Below are positions 49,895 to 61,900 of a stretch of 64,000 bases of DNA, piece after piece. The stretch is from NCBI GenBank assembly GCA_030144725.1, contig JASKMD010000025.1:2771716-2835715 (forward strand), written 5' to 3'. This DNA is from Haematococcus lacustris (taxonomy: Eukaryota; Chlorophyta; Chlorophyceae; Chlamydomonadales; Haematococcaceae). Made by a program: the position numbers and the translations under genes. The notes below the pieces were generated by a model that saw only the letters and a program-made list of their open reading frames with translations, was not told the DNA's origin and made no database searches. Positions within the stretch are counted from its first letter, which is position 1. Each line of letters starts with the position of its first letter.

Positions 49895-50717
49895 ATGTCC
49901 GACGCCGTTCTCCAGGTATTTCGCTGGGGCTCGGAGTGCCGCAGACAAGGGAATCGACAATACTACGACAGTTTCCGCTTGGAGGACCGCGAATACCGAG
50001 TTGGTGCGTCAGTCCCGCCGGGGCACTCGATGGCACGGCATTAGTAGCAGCCCTCACATGACGCCTCGGCCTGTGCGCAGGGGATGCCGTTTGTCTGCAC
50101 CCGGAAAATGCATCAACCGCGCCATTTGTAGGGCGCTTAGTCTCCTGCTTCAGCGACAGCAGCGTCAGTCAAGTGGACCCACACTGCATACAGGCAAGAC
50201 GGGTGGCGCTCGCTCAGCACACGAACCTGTGCGCTGGGAAACTGACCTCCCGGCAGCGTGTGTCAAATGCAGATTCAATGGTACGAGCGGCTGACAAACT
50301 TGGAGGCTCGCTACCAGGGATGGACGGAGAAGGAGCACGAAGTGCTTGAGGCAGGTTTTCTGCGAACAGTTACCGCACTAAGAACCACTGTCCAACTCGC
50401 AGCTTCGCCATACATTCATTCGCAGTTGGAAGAGACGGACGTAAACCCCATTGGATGCATCGCTTCCAAATGCACAGTATTTAAGGCGCCAAACTACGAG
50501 CAGGTGGGCCCGCATAACACGATGCGCCGATGAAGAAGAGGCTGCCATTGCTCGCTGCAGTTCTATACGTCATGGCGAGAGAATGACATGTTAGCCAATG
50601 GTTTGCAGGCGGCGAACGAGGCTGCCAGGGTACTGGGTCCTGCTGACGTGTGGTTCTTCTGCCGGGGTGTTTTCCGCCAGAGCACTGGCTCCTTTGAGCC
50701 GTACCAGGAATTTGGAG
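49895..50717 (+). other. BAH-domain-coding exons of gene 2
   Basis: YYDSFRLEDREYRVG joins GDAVCLHPEN, APFVGRLVSCFSD, DPHCIQ, IQWYER, ETDVNPIGCIASK and DVWFFCRGVFRQ. This is the complete run of BAH signatures: vGD-x-V near the start, R-L/I-V, V/I-x-W-Y, and FCR near the end. Confidence 0.82.
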
Positions 50718-53700
50718 GTGAGGGGTCAGACACACCCACCTCCCAGCCGCTCTGTGCTGGGTATCTCAAAGACGGCTTGCCCTTCTTGAGCTTGATTGCA
50801 CATATCTAGCCATTGCTTCCCTATGACCAAGCACAGTGACAGTAGCAGGACCAGGATGTGACGAGTCTGCTGTCTTCAATTGACAGAAGCAACACAGGTT
50901 CCTGCAGCTGACAGCAGTGCAGCTGCCGTAGACAGTGGCAGGCACAAGGGCAGCATCAGAAGTGGCTCTAGCAATTCACCAAGGTGAACATGGCGTGTCA
51001 TGCGGGCTCAGCGAATTTGAAGTCCCTGAAACAGGCCAGCCACTCTTGCCAACAGAGGTCTAGAGTGCCCACCCCCCTTGCTCCCTAGCACCAGTATCCC
51101 TCTAAGCCTTGCCTTACCACCTGGACCGGACTCCTGCCCTGCCCGCTGCCTGTCCTGGCTTTGCACCCAGGGCCAGCAAAGACCTGCAGCACCCACTTGG
51201 CCACGGATGCCATGTCCACCCACCCCCCTGCCTCACTCTTTTCTGACGACGCTGGCTCTGGGTGTGACTCAGAGGATGCCACCTCAGCCACTGGCGCCAG
51301 CACGCCCCTGGCCCCTGCCAGCCGCCCCCTCCCCGCCTCCATTGCTGCTGCCACTTCCAAGCGCACCCGCATGTCCTGCCTGCTGCCATCCTCACAGCTG
51401 CCTGCCCTCACCGTCCAGCACAGCAGCGCCCCCCAGACCACCGCTGCCAGCTCCGCTGTGGTGGCGCCCCCTCCCTCAGCTGCAGGGGCAGCAGGGTGTT
51501 GCACTGAGGCTGGCCCTGAGGGCCGCATGCTGGCGGGTGGGGCGTCAGCAGGGGGCGCATCAGCGGGGTGGGTGCAGGCTGATGCAGCTCAGAGCCAGGC
51601 AGGACAGGCTCCAGGCAGCGGCACCCACACCCCTCATGGTGCGGTGGGCAGCGTGGAGGCAGGGACAGGGGCGGGGCTGCGCTCAGGCGGCACTGGGCTG
51701 GCCAGGGACAGCTTGGGGCTGGCTAGCCCTTCCATCACCAGCAGAGCAGAGACTGGCCCTGGTGCAGGCAGTGGCATGGTGTTCCTGGACGACCTGTCCA
51801 TGTCCATGACCCTGACCCAGGGTTCCTACCTAGCCAGTCATGCAGTGGGCCAGGGCCAGGGGCAAGGGCACAGTGGCATGCTCAGCAGCAGCCCCCCACT
51901 GCCGTACCTGGATTGGGCGGCGTCAGGCAGCCTGGCCAGGCCCCTGGCTCGCCACTCTTTGGTGGGGGCTGGCAGCAGCAGCCTGACCCCCTCCCTGACC
52001 ACCACCTCCCACCCCCTGGGGCCCCCTGCCCTGCAGCTAGCCACGTCTGCTCGCACTGGCACCCCCCCTCCCCCTCAAACACAACTGGGTAGCCCCCCAG
52101 CCACCCGTCGCCGCCAGCAGCAGACAGCAGCGGTGGGGGGTGAGGTGGGTGTGACATGTCACACCACCTCCCCAGCCGAGCTAGGCGCCCAGTGGGGCGT
52201 CCCCACTAGGCCAGGGGGGCCGGCTGCAGCTGCCTCTGCTGGCCTGCCTGCTGCCCTGGTGGGTCCAGGTGCTGCTCCACTGAGCAGCAGGGTTCCTGCA
52301 GGAGGGGCAGCAGCAGCAGCGGCGCTGCCCCATGGTGGGCGCAGCTGCCTGCAGTGTGGCGTCACCACCACACCTCAGTGGAGAGAGGGACCTATGGGTG
52401 GGTGGGTGGGGGGTAGGGGGGTGCTACTGGGTGTTAGAGAGGGGGAGGAGAAGGAGAGGGGGAGATGAGGAGGGGTGGCGTGGCAGGGGAGAGTGAGGAG
52501 ATGGGAAGCACAGGTGGATGGAAGGCCTGCCTGCCCCTGCCCTTCCCTCATTGCTAAGGCCCTGCCTGGGCTCAGGGCTGGGGCTCAGGGCTGCCTCCGT
52601 CATACTCTGTTCCTGTCCCTCAACCTGCTGCCCTGCCTGCCCCCCTTTGCTCCTGCTGCCCCCTCACCCAATGCCCTTGACCCTGCTGCTCACAGGCCCC
52701 AAGACGCTGTGTAACGCCTGCGGGGTGAGATACGGGCGTGCCCAGCAGCGAGCAGGCAAGCAGGGCGGCGCCTCAGCTCATGACCGCCGCGTCGCCCAGG
52801 GCTATGACACCCAGCACCGCTCTGCCGCCCGGGCTGTCCAGGAGCAGCAGCAGCAGCTGCCTAGCAGGCGGGGGAGCACCCGCTCCTCTGCACGCGGCCG
52901 ACAGGGAGCAAGCGCTGGGTCAGGGTCAGGGTCAGGAGCGGGCAGCCTGGCCGTGGTGCCGCCCCTGACCACCCTGACCATACCTGCGTCAGGGGCTGGT
53001 GAGGGGGCAGAAGGGGGGGTGCTGACTTTAGTAGACCCAGGGCCACCCCAGCTGGGTACCCCCCCTGCCGTGCTGATGCTCCCTCTGCACCCCCACACCC
53101 CCTCCACAGCAGCAGCAGCAGCAGCGCCTGGGGCGACCCCCCTGGCTCTAGCTACTGCCCATGGTGGCGATCCCATGACCCTCTCGTTCTCACTGGACTG
53201 CCTGATGCCCTGCGCAGCTGCAGCTGCAGCTGCAGGTGGCAGCACAGCAGCAGACGTGCAGCTGCTGGTGCAGAGCTCTGCTGCCAGCCCTGCCCCGGCC
53301 CTGGTCCTGGCCTCACCTCTGCCCACCCAGTCCTCCCTCCTATCATCCTGTTTCACTGCCCTGCATGCAACCCCCAGCACCCCTGCTGCCCACCTGGCAG
53401 CCAGCCAGGCTGTGGGCACTTCAGAAGCTGCTGGGCAGGTGCCTGAGGTGTGCACCAGCCCACATGGGCATGCTAGCCAAAGCAGACGCCCCATGCGGCA
53501 GGCTGCGCGCATGGCTGCTAGCCGCACTGCTGAGTACGCACGAACAGGCAGCTTCCAGGCAGCTTCCTGCACACACCCCTCCCCCTCGCAGCCAGGCACC
53601 CACCCTGTTCACCCAGTTGCCTGTAGCCAGGAGGCGCAGGGCAGGGCCCAGGCAGCAGGCCACACTACCCTGGAGGCCAGTCATCCAGCCCTGGCACCCT

Positions 53701-56309
53701 GCACCCGCACCCCAGGCCTGTCTGGCCCGCCCCTCCCCTCCCTCCTCCTCCCCCCTCCCAGCAGACCTAGCAGCCCACTCCCCCAACCACTCCTCTTTGT
53801 CAGACTGCGACATCACCACCCCTCTAACCCAAGGCCATCGCGCCTCCACCCACCCACCCACCACCTCCTCCCACCAAACCCTGGCTGCCAGTCCTTCCCC
53901 GGGCACTGGCACTGACCTCTGCTTGGCCTCCGTGACGCCCTCACCAGGGCCTGCATGGGCCGACAGCAGCAGCACAGGGGCAGGGGGGTCAGGCGGGGCT
54001 GGCCTGGCAGCACCCCACCCAGCGGGGCACCCCCTGCCAGGTGGGCTGCTGGGGTCAGTGGCTAGCTCTCTGAAGCGCAGGCGGGAGGAGCCAAGCGCTC
54101 CGCACTCCCTGGACATGGCCCTGGCCGCCCCACCCCCAGCCACCCATGCCCTCGCCTCCGCCACTCCTCCCAAACCAGCTGCAGAGGGCTTGTTGCCTGC
54201 TCCCACCCCAAAGCTCGAACCATGGAGTTTTGAGGCCATCGCTTGCAGTGGACGCAAGCCAGCCCCTGCACTGGCTGCTGCTGCGGCGGCGGCGGCTGCT
54301 GTTGCCACAGCTGCTCCTGTTGCCGCGCTCCTGCCAGTCAAGCATGAAGGCAGCCAGCAGGTCAGCGGGTCAGTGACAGCAGCAGGGAGGGAGCAGGGGG
54401 TGTCTGGACTGACCAGCATCGCTGGCGCTGCAGAAGCGCAGACAGCTGATCTGTCAGGGGTGGCTGAGGCCCTGGCTCAGTTCAATGCGGTCAAGGAAAA
54501 GTTGCCGCCTGATGTCTTGGAGGTGGGTGCCAACTGGGCGAACACGCAACAGGAGGGGTAGCAGGCAGGGCAACAGGCGGGGCAGCAGGTCACTCACTTG
54601 CCACCACCACTGGCGGTCGAGCAGCAACTACATCAAGAACCAAGGGTCTTCACTTCATGTGCTAGGATGGGGGACAGGGTGTGCCTGAATGAGGTGCCTT
54701 CCCATGTAAAGAGCCTGCATGAGTTGCCTGCTGTTCCTCCTGACCCGGCTCTGCAGGCTCTGCAGGCGGCTGGGGAGGGGGTCACCCGGGCAGCAGCTGA
54801 GGTCACGGCTGCTGAGGCGGCGCTGTCGGCAGTCCACCAGGTTGGTCAGGGTTCGCTGCCTGACCCGACTTGACCCAACCTGACCCGACCCGACCTGACC
54901 TGACCTGACCTGACCTGACCTGACCCCCAGCACTCCTGCCGTGCCCTCAGGTCCTGCTGTCCCGCACCAAGGCGGCTGAGGAGGCTCGGCAGGAGGCGCT
55001 GACTGCACTGGGGCACATGCAAAGCTTTGTGAGGGATCTGGTGGGCCAGTACCCGCACCTGCAGGCGGCATCGTGTGCTCAGGTCAGCCCCCCTGGCCCT
55101 GAGGCCTGGTTTTCACCCTGATGCTGACCCTGGCTGCTCATTGGTAGTGACATGGGGTAGGGCCTTTGTCAAGTCCTTCCCTCCTCCCCTCCTAATCCTT
55201 TCCCCCTTCCTATCCTCCTCCCCTCCTCCCCTCCTCCCCTCCTCCCCTCCTCCCCTCCCACCCTGCTCCCACCCTCCCCTCCTTCCCTCCTCCCCTCCTA
55301 TCCCTTCCCCCCTTCTTCTCCTCTTCTGCTCCTCCCCTCCTCTCCTTCTCCCCTTCCCACCCACTTCCTTACTTCAGCTCCAACCCCACTCGTGGTCCTC
55401 CCATGCAGCTGGCCCTGTTACACATTGCTGCTGCTGCTGCTGCCTCATCCCGATGTCAACACCCCCTCACACCCCCCTCACACCCCACTGCACCACCTCA
55501 CACCACCTCATGCCTACCCTGTGCAGCTGGAGGGCGTCACCAGCAGCACCCTGAGCAACATGGAGGATGTGGACGAGGTGTTTGGCTGGGGTGACCTGGG
55601 CCTAGGCCGCACCTTCTCAGCAGCTGCCAGCAGCCCTGCCACCACCCTCACCACTGCTGCTGCCATGATGGGGGCTTTCCAAAGCCTGGATAGCAGCAGC
55701 GGCAGGGGGGCAGACAAGCCGGGAAGGAGTGCTGGTGCTGCAGCCACCGCTGATGGCGGAGCCGCACCCCCTGCCCTCTCACCTGACCACACTCCTAATC
55801 CCGCCAGCCTACCCCCACGCAGTGCCAGGGCAGCACCTGCTGCTGCTGCTGCTGCCCAGGCGGCTGCTGCGGCTGCTGCCCAGGCAACTGCTGCTGCTGC
55901 TGCAGCCCAATCAGACACAGAGGATCTGTTCCAGCACCCTTCTGGCAGTAGCCCTTGGGCCAGCAGCCCCCATGCTCAGTGCAGCACGGGCACCCGGGGT
56001 GGCTTGCCCGCCAACAACTGCTTCAGCAGCAGCAACCTGCAAGCCTCAGGGTGGCTGGCCGGACACGGGGCAGGCGGTGGGGCGGGGCTCCCACCACTGC
56101 TCAACATGGACGACATGGGCATGGATGCTGCATGGGACGCTGCATGTGAGGGGCCAGGGCGACAAGGGCTGGGCCTTCCATGCGGGCATGCAGACCACAG
56201 CATGCGCTTTGAAACACACCAGGAGCTGGGCCTGAGCAGCAACCGTATGTTCAGTGGGGGGCTACTAGGCGACCTGGATGACCTGATGGTCTTCAGCGCC
56301 ATGGCCTAG
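49895..56309 (+). CDS. BAH-GATA chromatin regulator, gene 2
   Basis: Predicted 1,547-residue nuclear protein. Exons: 49895-50003, 50081-50193, 50273-50503, 50609-50717, 51171-52397, 52696-53622, 53762-54522, 54589-54840, 54951-55082, 55527-56309; all junctions are in phase. Order: BAH domain (residues ~8-187), long Ser/Ala/Gly/Pro-rich linker, GATA finger, RPMRQAARMAASRTAEYA block, basic LKRRREEP (NLS-like), Ala-rich helix ending AVHQ, coiled-coil exon, poly-Ala, and a C-terminus with acidic/hydrophobic SDTEDLF and GDLDDLMVF patches that look like activation segments. The second intron begins with GC, not GT. The 53622 donor (GTAGCC) is weak, and exon 50273-50503 may hide one more small intron. 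The start ATG is the first upstream of BAH and is uncertain. Function as chromatin/DNA-binding regulator is inferred from domains. Confidence 0.75.
51171..52780 (+). other. GATA zinc finger region of gene 2
   Basis: CLQCGVTTTPQWREGPM at the end of the exon stopping at 52397 joins GPKTLCNACGVRYGR in the exon from 52696: C-X2-C-X18-C-X2-C, with a basic tail (AQQRAGKQ). Confidence 0.93.
54870..54930. repeat. Intronic CCTGA pentanucleotide run
   Basis: Variants then perfect copies of TGACC just before the acceptor at 54950. Confidence 0.85.
55175..55375. repeat. Intronic CTCCCCTCC pyrimidine tract
   Basis: Low-complexity polypyrimidine DNA between the exons ending 55082 and starting 55527. Confidence 0.85.
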
Positions 56310-58402
56310 AGTAGGTGGGGAAGCAGGCTGGGAGTGCGGATGGAGGTGGCAGCTGAAGCAGTGAGCGTGGGGTCTGGGATCTACATCACCAGCTTCGCCC
56401 GTGCCTCAGCCAGCAGCCAGCATGAAGGCTGCCCCTGTTACAGCCTAACCATCTCATCAAGAGTGGTAGCCAATGCAGCAGCCAACAAGTGCAGGCTGGC
56501 TGCCCATTCCCCTGGCTGCCACTGCTGCTGGAGGGGAGTAGGAGTGGTGAGTTAAGGGAAGGGCTGAGCCAGACTGGCAGTCTGCTTCCAGCCCCTCATG
56601 TGATGCGCCCTGTGACTCAGCCACTGCCGGCTGCTCTTCCTGCAGCCTCTTACCCGCTTCCTCACAAGGTGCTGCTGGAGGGTGCAGGCCCCCCCTTAAG
56701 CCGGCAGCCCTGCAGAAGCCAGCGTGGCAGGGCATTACTGTGTCTGACAGCTAACTGGGTCTCTGCCGTGCTGCCTGCTCAGCTCACTTAGCCACCTTGG
56801 TGCTGGATCTTGGTCAGGCCAGGGCAGCTGCTGTGACAGGCAGCAAGCTGGGGGTAGCAGCAGGGCTGGCTGGCTGGCTGGTTGGCTGGCTATGTGGGGC
56901 TTCTCAGGTTTTGGGCCTGGGGCAGGCCGGCTGCCTGGCCTGTGGCGCGCACGACATGGACATGCATGGCATGGCTGCCGCATGCAGCTACCCTGGTCCT
57001 GGGTGGCAATAAGACTAATAACTGAATAACTGAATACAGTAGCAGGCTGGGCAGGGGTGACATGCACTGCGGCAACGCTGATAGCAGCATTCAATGGATG
57101 TTGGGGCAGCTGCTGTGTTGCCAGGCTTGGGCAGCAGCTCGCACACCTGAAAGCGCAGGCAAGCATTTGTTCGTGTGCCACACCTCGTATGTGACTGCTC
57201 CCTCGGTCACTGCCTCTCACCCGTCCTCTCCTGCTCCCATTTTGTCATGTGTCCGCCTGTTATCAGCATGCTCATGTGTGCACAGTCCCATGGAACTCTA
57301 TGGAGTGCTGGCTGGCTGGGGTGGTGGGTGGCTGGGGTGGGCAGAGTGAAGTCCTCTCCCTTCTTGGCCTGTGAGCCTGTGAGGTGTTTGGGTCCTAGGG
57401 TGCAGGATGCAGGTCCGGTGTGTCGCGCCATGAACTCATCAGTAGACCATGCTACAAGGGGGACATCATTGCAGGCACCCACATCCAGGGGAGGAACCCA
57501 CATGACGTAAAGCTGCATGCAGTTGAATGTGCTGCAGCTGTGGCAGCTGCGTGCTGCAGCAGCTGTGTGCTGCAGCTGAATGTGCAGGCTGTGGAGCTAG
57601 CAGGGTGTAGGGTGTCGAGCTCAATCAGGCTATGGGGCTGGGTGACAGTCAGGCCGCTCCTCAACGACTGCCTCGTATGGTGTGGCGCTGTTGGCAGGCA
57701 GGTGTGGGTGCTGTGGGGTGGGGTGGGTGACGGGGCGTGCCTTGAGCTTGAACCGGCAGCCGTCATGCTGCTCGGCCACCCTAGGGTATCACATATGACA
57801 GTAGCTCTGGGTAATGCATGTGACAATGTGTCATAGGGTGTGGCGTGACCTGGCATGGTCCATGATCTGGCATGGTGCATGATCGGGGTCCGCCATGATG
57901 GACCTACGCGATGTTGGTGGAACTGCAGGTGGCCAAAGCGCAAGGGGGGTTACAATGTGTGGGAGGTTATTTGACTTGACAGAAAGATCAGCCGCACACA
58001 CGAACTCACTCGAAAACGCACACACACACTCTCACGCCTTTGCATTCGCATTGCTTGCAGCGCCATGTTGTCAGTAGCCACCTCCGGAAGTTGCAATGTC
58101 GCGAGTGGGTATGACCAAGTATGCACGCAACAAATTTCATTGACCTTGCATTCAATCATGTAGCCGCCCTTCAGATAATGATTTTTCTACATCGTTGTAA
58201 CCGTCAGCATTATGCATCTGTTTGTCCTCGTGCGCCTAGAGTACATCTCTTGCACTGCCTTGATACGATTCCTCAACATCAAACTATGATCGCTCGATAT
58301 AGGTCTAGCCATGCTGGTCCTCACGTGAAGAACATAGTGGATGTGCACTTATCCACAGTCACAGTGTCCGCAACAGTAGGGCCTTGCATGCAGGTCTGCT
58401 AC
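56310..58402. other. Gene 2 downstream region, no gene recognised
   Basis: About 2.1 kb without a convincing exon, RNA gene or transposon end. GGCTG-type short runs occur near 56865 and 57310. Confidence 0.45.
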
Positions 58403-58804
58403 TCAGGCGCTCCCAACATGGGGTTGGTAAAATGCATGCAAGTACTCTCTCAATACTGCATCTTCTTCGATAGCGTGTGTCACATCGGTAGCTGCACATC
58501 AATGCGCGTAATCTGACCATCAGCGCAGTCCGTTGGAGTCTTTGCTCGTGTACTGCTACATGTGCCCGCGAACAAATCACATCGGCGAGACGGGTCTCCT
58601 TGGCACGGTGAGCCACATCGCTGTGACCCCATCTACCTAGCGTAGTGAGCTGATTGTGCACAAATGGAATGTCCGGCCAACACCCAACGCGATGTCTGCC
58701 GGGCGTGCGGGCACCTTGACGGGGTGATTTAAACATCTGGGCGTATTCGCTTTCGCCGAACACACCATTTGGGTCGGCGCACACTAAGGTATCACCGGCT
58801 TACA
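58403..58804. repeat. Boundary repeat R, copy 3
   Basis: Best-preserved comparison for copy 2; keeps the uninterrupted TACA site at 58801-58804. Confidence 0.88.
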
Positions 58805-58991
58805 CCCCCCCCTCCTCCACTGTGTCCTCCACTGTGTTGCACCCGCTGCACCCATAGAAAAAGCGATACGTAATGTTTGTTCTTGACTCATTGGCGGATC
58901 TCTTGAAACAAATCGCACATCAAACAGCCCAGGCCTTAATCCGTTTGACACTTTCAAAGTTACATCATGTTCACTAGGCACATGGTATGCA

Positions 58992-61900
58992 TGGGCTGGG
59001 CTGGGCTGGGCTGGGCTGGGCTGGGCTGGGCTGGGCTGGGCTGGGCTGGGCTGGGCTGGGCTGGGCTGGGCTGGGCTGGGCTGGGCTGGGCTGGGCTGGG
59101 CTGGGCTGGGCTGGGCTGGGCTGGGCTGGGCTGGGCTGGGCTGGGCTGGGCTGGGCTGGGCTGGGCTGGGCTGGGCTGGGCTGGGCTGGGCTGGGCTGGG
59201 CTGGGCTGGGCTGGGCTGGGCTGGGCTGGGCTGGGCTGGGCTGGGCTGGGCTGGGCTGGGCTGGGCTGGGCTGGGCTGGGCTGGGCTGGGCTGGGCTGGG
59301 CTGGGCTGGGCTGGGCTGGGCTGGGCTGGGCTGGGCTGGGCTGGGCTGGGCTGGGCTGGGCTGGGCTGGGCTGGGCTGGGCTGGGCTGGGCTGGGCTGGG
59401 CTGGGCTGGGCTGGGCTGGGCTGGGCTGGGCTGGGCTGGGCTGGGCTGGGCTGGGCTGGGCTGGGCTGGGCTGGGCTGGGCTGGGCTGGGCTGGGCTGGG
59501 CTGGGCTGGGCTGGGCTGGGCTGGGCTGGGCTGGGCTGGGCTGGGCTGGGCTGGGCTGGGCTGGGCTGGGCTGGGCTGGGCTGGGCTGGGCTGGGCTGGG
59601 CTGGGCTGGGCTGGGCTGGGCTGGGCTGGGCTGGGCTGGGCTGGGCTGGGCTGGGCTGGCTGGGCTGGGCTGGGCTGGGCTGGGCTGGGCTGGGCTGGGC
59701 TGGGCTGGGCTGGGCTGGGCTGGGCTGGGCTGGGCTGGGCTGGGCTGGGCTGGGCTGGGCTGGGCTGGGCTGGGCTGGGCTGGGCTGGGCTGGGCTGGGC
59801 TGGGCTGGGCTGGGCTGGGCTGGGCTGGGCTGGGCTGGGCTGGGCTGGGCTGGGCTGGGCTGGGCTGGGCTGGGCTGGGCTGGGCTGGGCTGGGCTGGGC
59901 TGGGCTGGGCTGGGCTGGGCTGGGCTGGGCTGGGCTGGGCTGGGCTGGGCTGGGCTGGGCTGGGCTGGGCTGGGCTGGGCTGGGCTGGGCTGGGCTGGGC
60001 TGGGCTGGGCTGGGCTGGGCTGGGCTGGGCTGGGCTGGGCTGGGCTGGGCTGGGCTGGGCTGGGCTGGGCTGGGCTGGGCTGGGCTGGGCTGGGCTGGGC
60101 TGGGCTGGGCTGGGCTGGGCTGGGCTGGGCTGGGCTGGGCTGGGCTGGGCTGGGCTGGGCTGGGCTGGGCTGGGCTGGGCTGGGCTGGGCTGGGCTGGGC
60201 TGGGCTGGGCTGGGCTGGGCTGGGCTGGGCTGGGCTGGGCTGGGCTGGGCTGGGCTGGGCTGGGCTGGGCTGGGCTGGGCTGGGCTGGGCTGGGCTGGGC
60301 TGGGCTGGGCTGGGCTGGGCTGGGCTGGGCTGGGCTGGGCTGGGCTGGGCTGGGCTGGGCTGGGCTGGGCTGGGCTGGGCTGGGCTGGGCTGGGCTGGGC
60401 TGGGCTGGGCTGGGCTGGGCTGGGCTGGGCTGGGCTGGGCTGGGCTGGGCTGGGCTGGGCTGGGCTGGGCTGGGCTGGGCTGGGCTGGGCTGGGCTGGGC
60501 TGGGCTGGGCTGGGCTGGGCTGGGCTGGGCTGGGCTGGGCTGGGCTGGGCTGGGCTGGGCTGGGCTGGGCTGGGCTGGGCTGGGCTGGGCTGGGCTGGGC
60601 TGGGCTGGGCTGGGCTGGGCTGGGCTGGGCTGGGCTGGGCTGGGCTGGGCTGGGCTGGGCTGGGCTGGGCTGGGCTGGGCTGGGCTGGGCTGGGCTGGGC
60701 TGGGCTGGGCTGGGCTGGGCTGGGCTGGGCTGGGCTGGGCTGGGCTGGGCTGGGCTGGGCTGGGCTGGGCTGGGCTGGGCTGGGCTGGGCTGGGCTGGGC
60801 TGGGCTGGGCTGGGCTGGGCTGGGCTGGGCTGGGCTGGGCTGGGCTGGGCTGGGCTGGGCTGGGCTGGGCTGGGCTGGGCTGGGCTGGGCTGGGCTGGGC
60901 TGGGCTGGGCTGGGCTGGGCTGGGCTGGGCTGGGCTGGGCTGGGCTGGGCTGGGCTGGGCTGGGCTGGGCTGGGCTGGGCTGGGCTGGGCTGGGCTGGGC
61001 TGGGCTGGGCTGGGCTGGGCTGGGCTGGGCTGGGCTGGGCTGGGCTGGGCTGGGCTGGGCTGGGCTGGGCTGGGCTGGGCTGGGCTGGGCTGGGCTGGGC
61101 TGGGCTGGGCTGGGCTGGGCTGGGCTGGGCTGGGCTGGGCTGGGCTGGGCTGGGCTGGGCTGGGCTGGGCTGGGCTGGGCTGGGCTGGGCTGGGCTGGGC
61201 TGGGCTGGGCTGGGCTGGGCTGGGCTGGGCTGGGCTGGGCTGGGCTGGGCTGGGCTGGGCTGGGCTGGGCTGGGCTGGGCTGGGCTGGGCTGGGCTGGGC
61301 TGGGCTGGGCTGGGCTGGGCTGGGCTGGGCTGGGCTGGGCTGGGCTGGGCTGGGCTGGGCTGGGCTGGGCTGGGCTGGGCTGGGCTGGGCTGGGCTGGGC
61401 TGGGCTGGGCTGGGCTGGGCTGGGCTGGGCTGGGCTGGGCTGGGCTGGGCTGGGCTGGGCTGGGCTGGGCTGGGCTGGGCTGGGCTGGGCTGGGCTGGGC
61501 TGGGCTGGGCTGGGCTGGGCTGGGCTGGGCTGGGCTGGGCTGGGCTGGGCTGGGCTGGCTGGGCTGGGCTGGGCTGGGCTGGGCTGGGCTGGGCTGGGCT
61601 GGGCTGGGCTGGGCTGGGCTGGGCTGGGCTGGGCTGGGCTGGGCTGGGCTGGGCTGGGCTGGGCTGGGCTGGGCTGGGCTGGGCTGGGCTGGGCTGGGCT
61701 GGGCTGGGCTGGGCTGGGCTGGGCTGGGCTGGGCTGGGCTGGGCTGGGCTGGGCTGGGCTGGGCTGGGCTGGGCTGGGCTGGGCTGGGCTGGGCTGGGCT
61801 GGGCTGGGCTGGGCTGGGCTGGGCTGGGCTGGGCTGGGCTGGGCTGGGCTGGGCTGGGCTGGGCTGGGCTGGGCTGGGCTGGGCTGGGCTGGGCTGGGCT

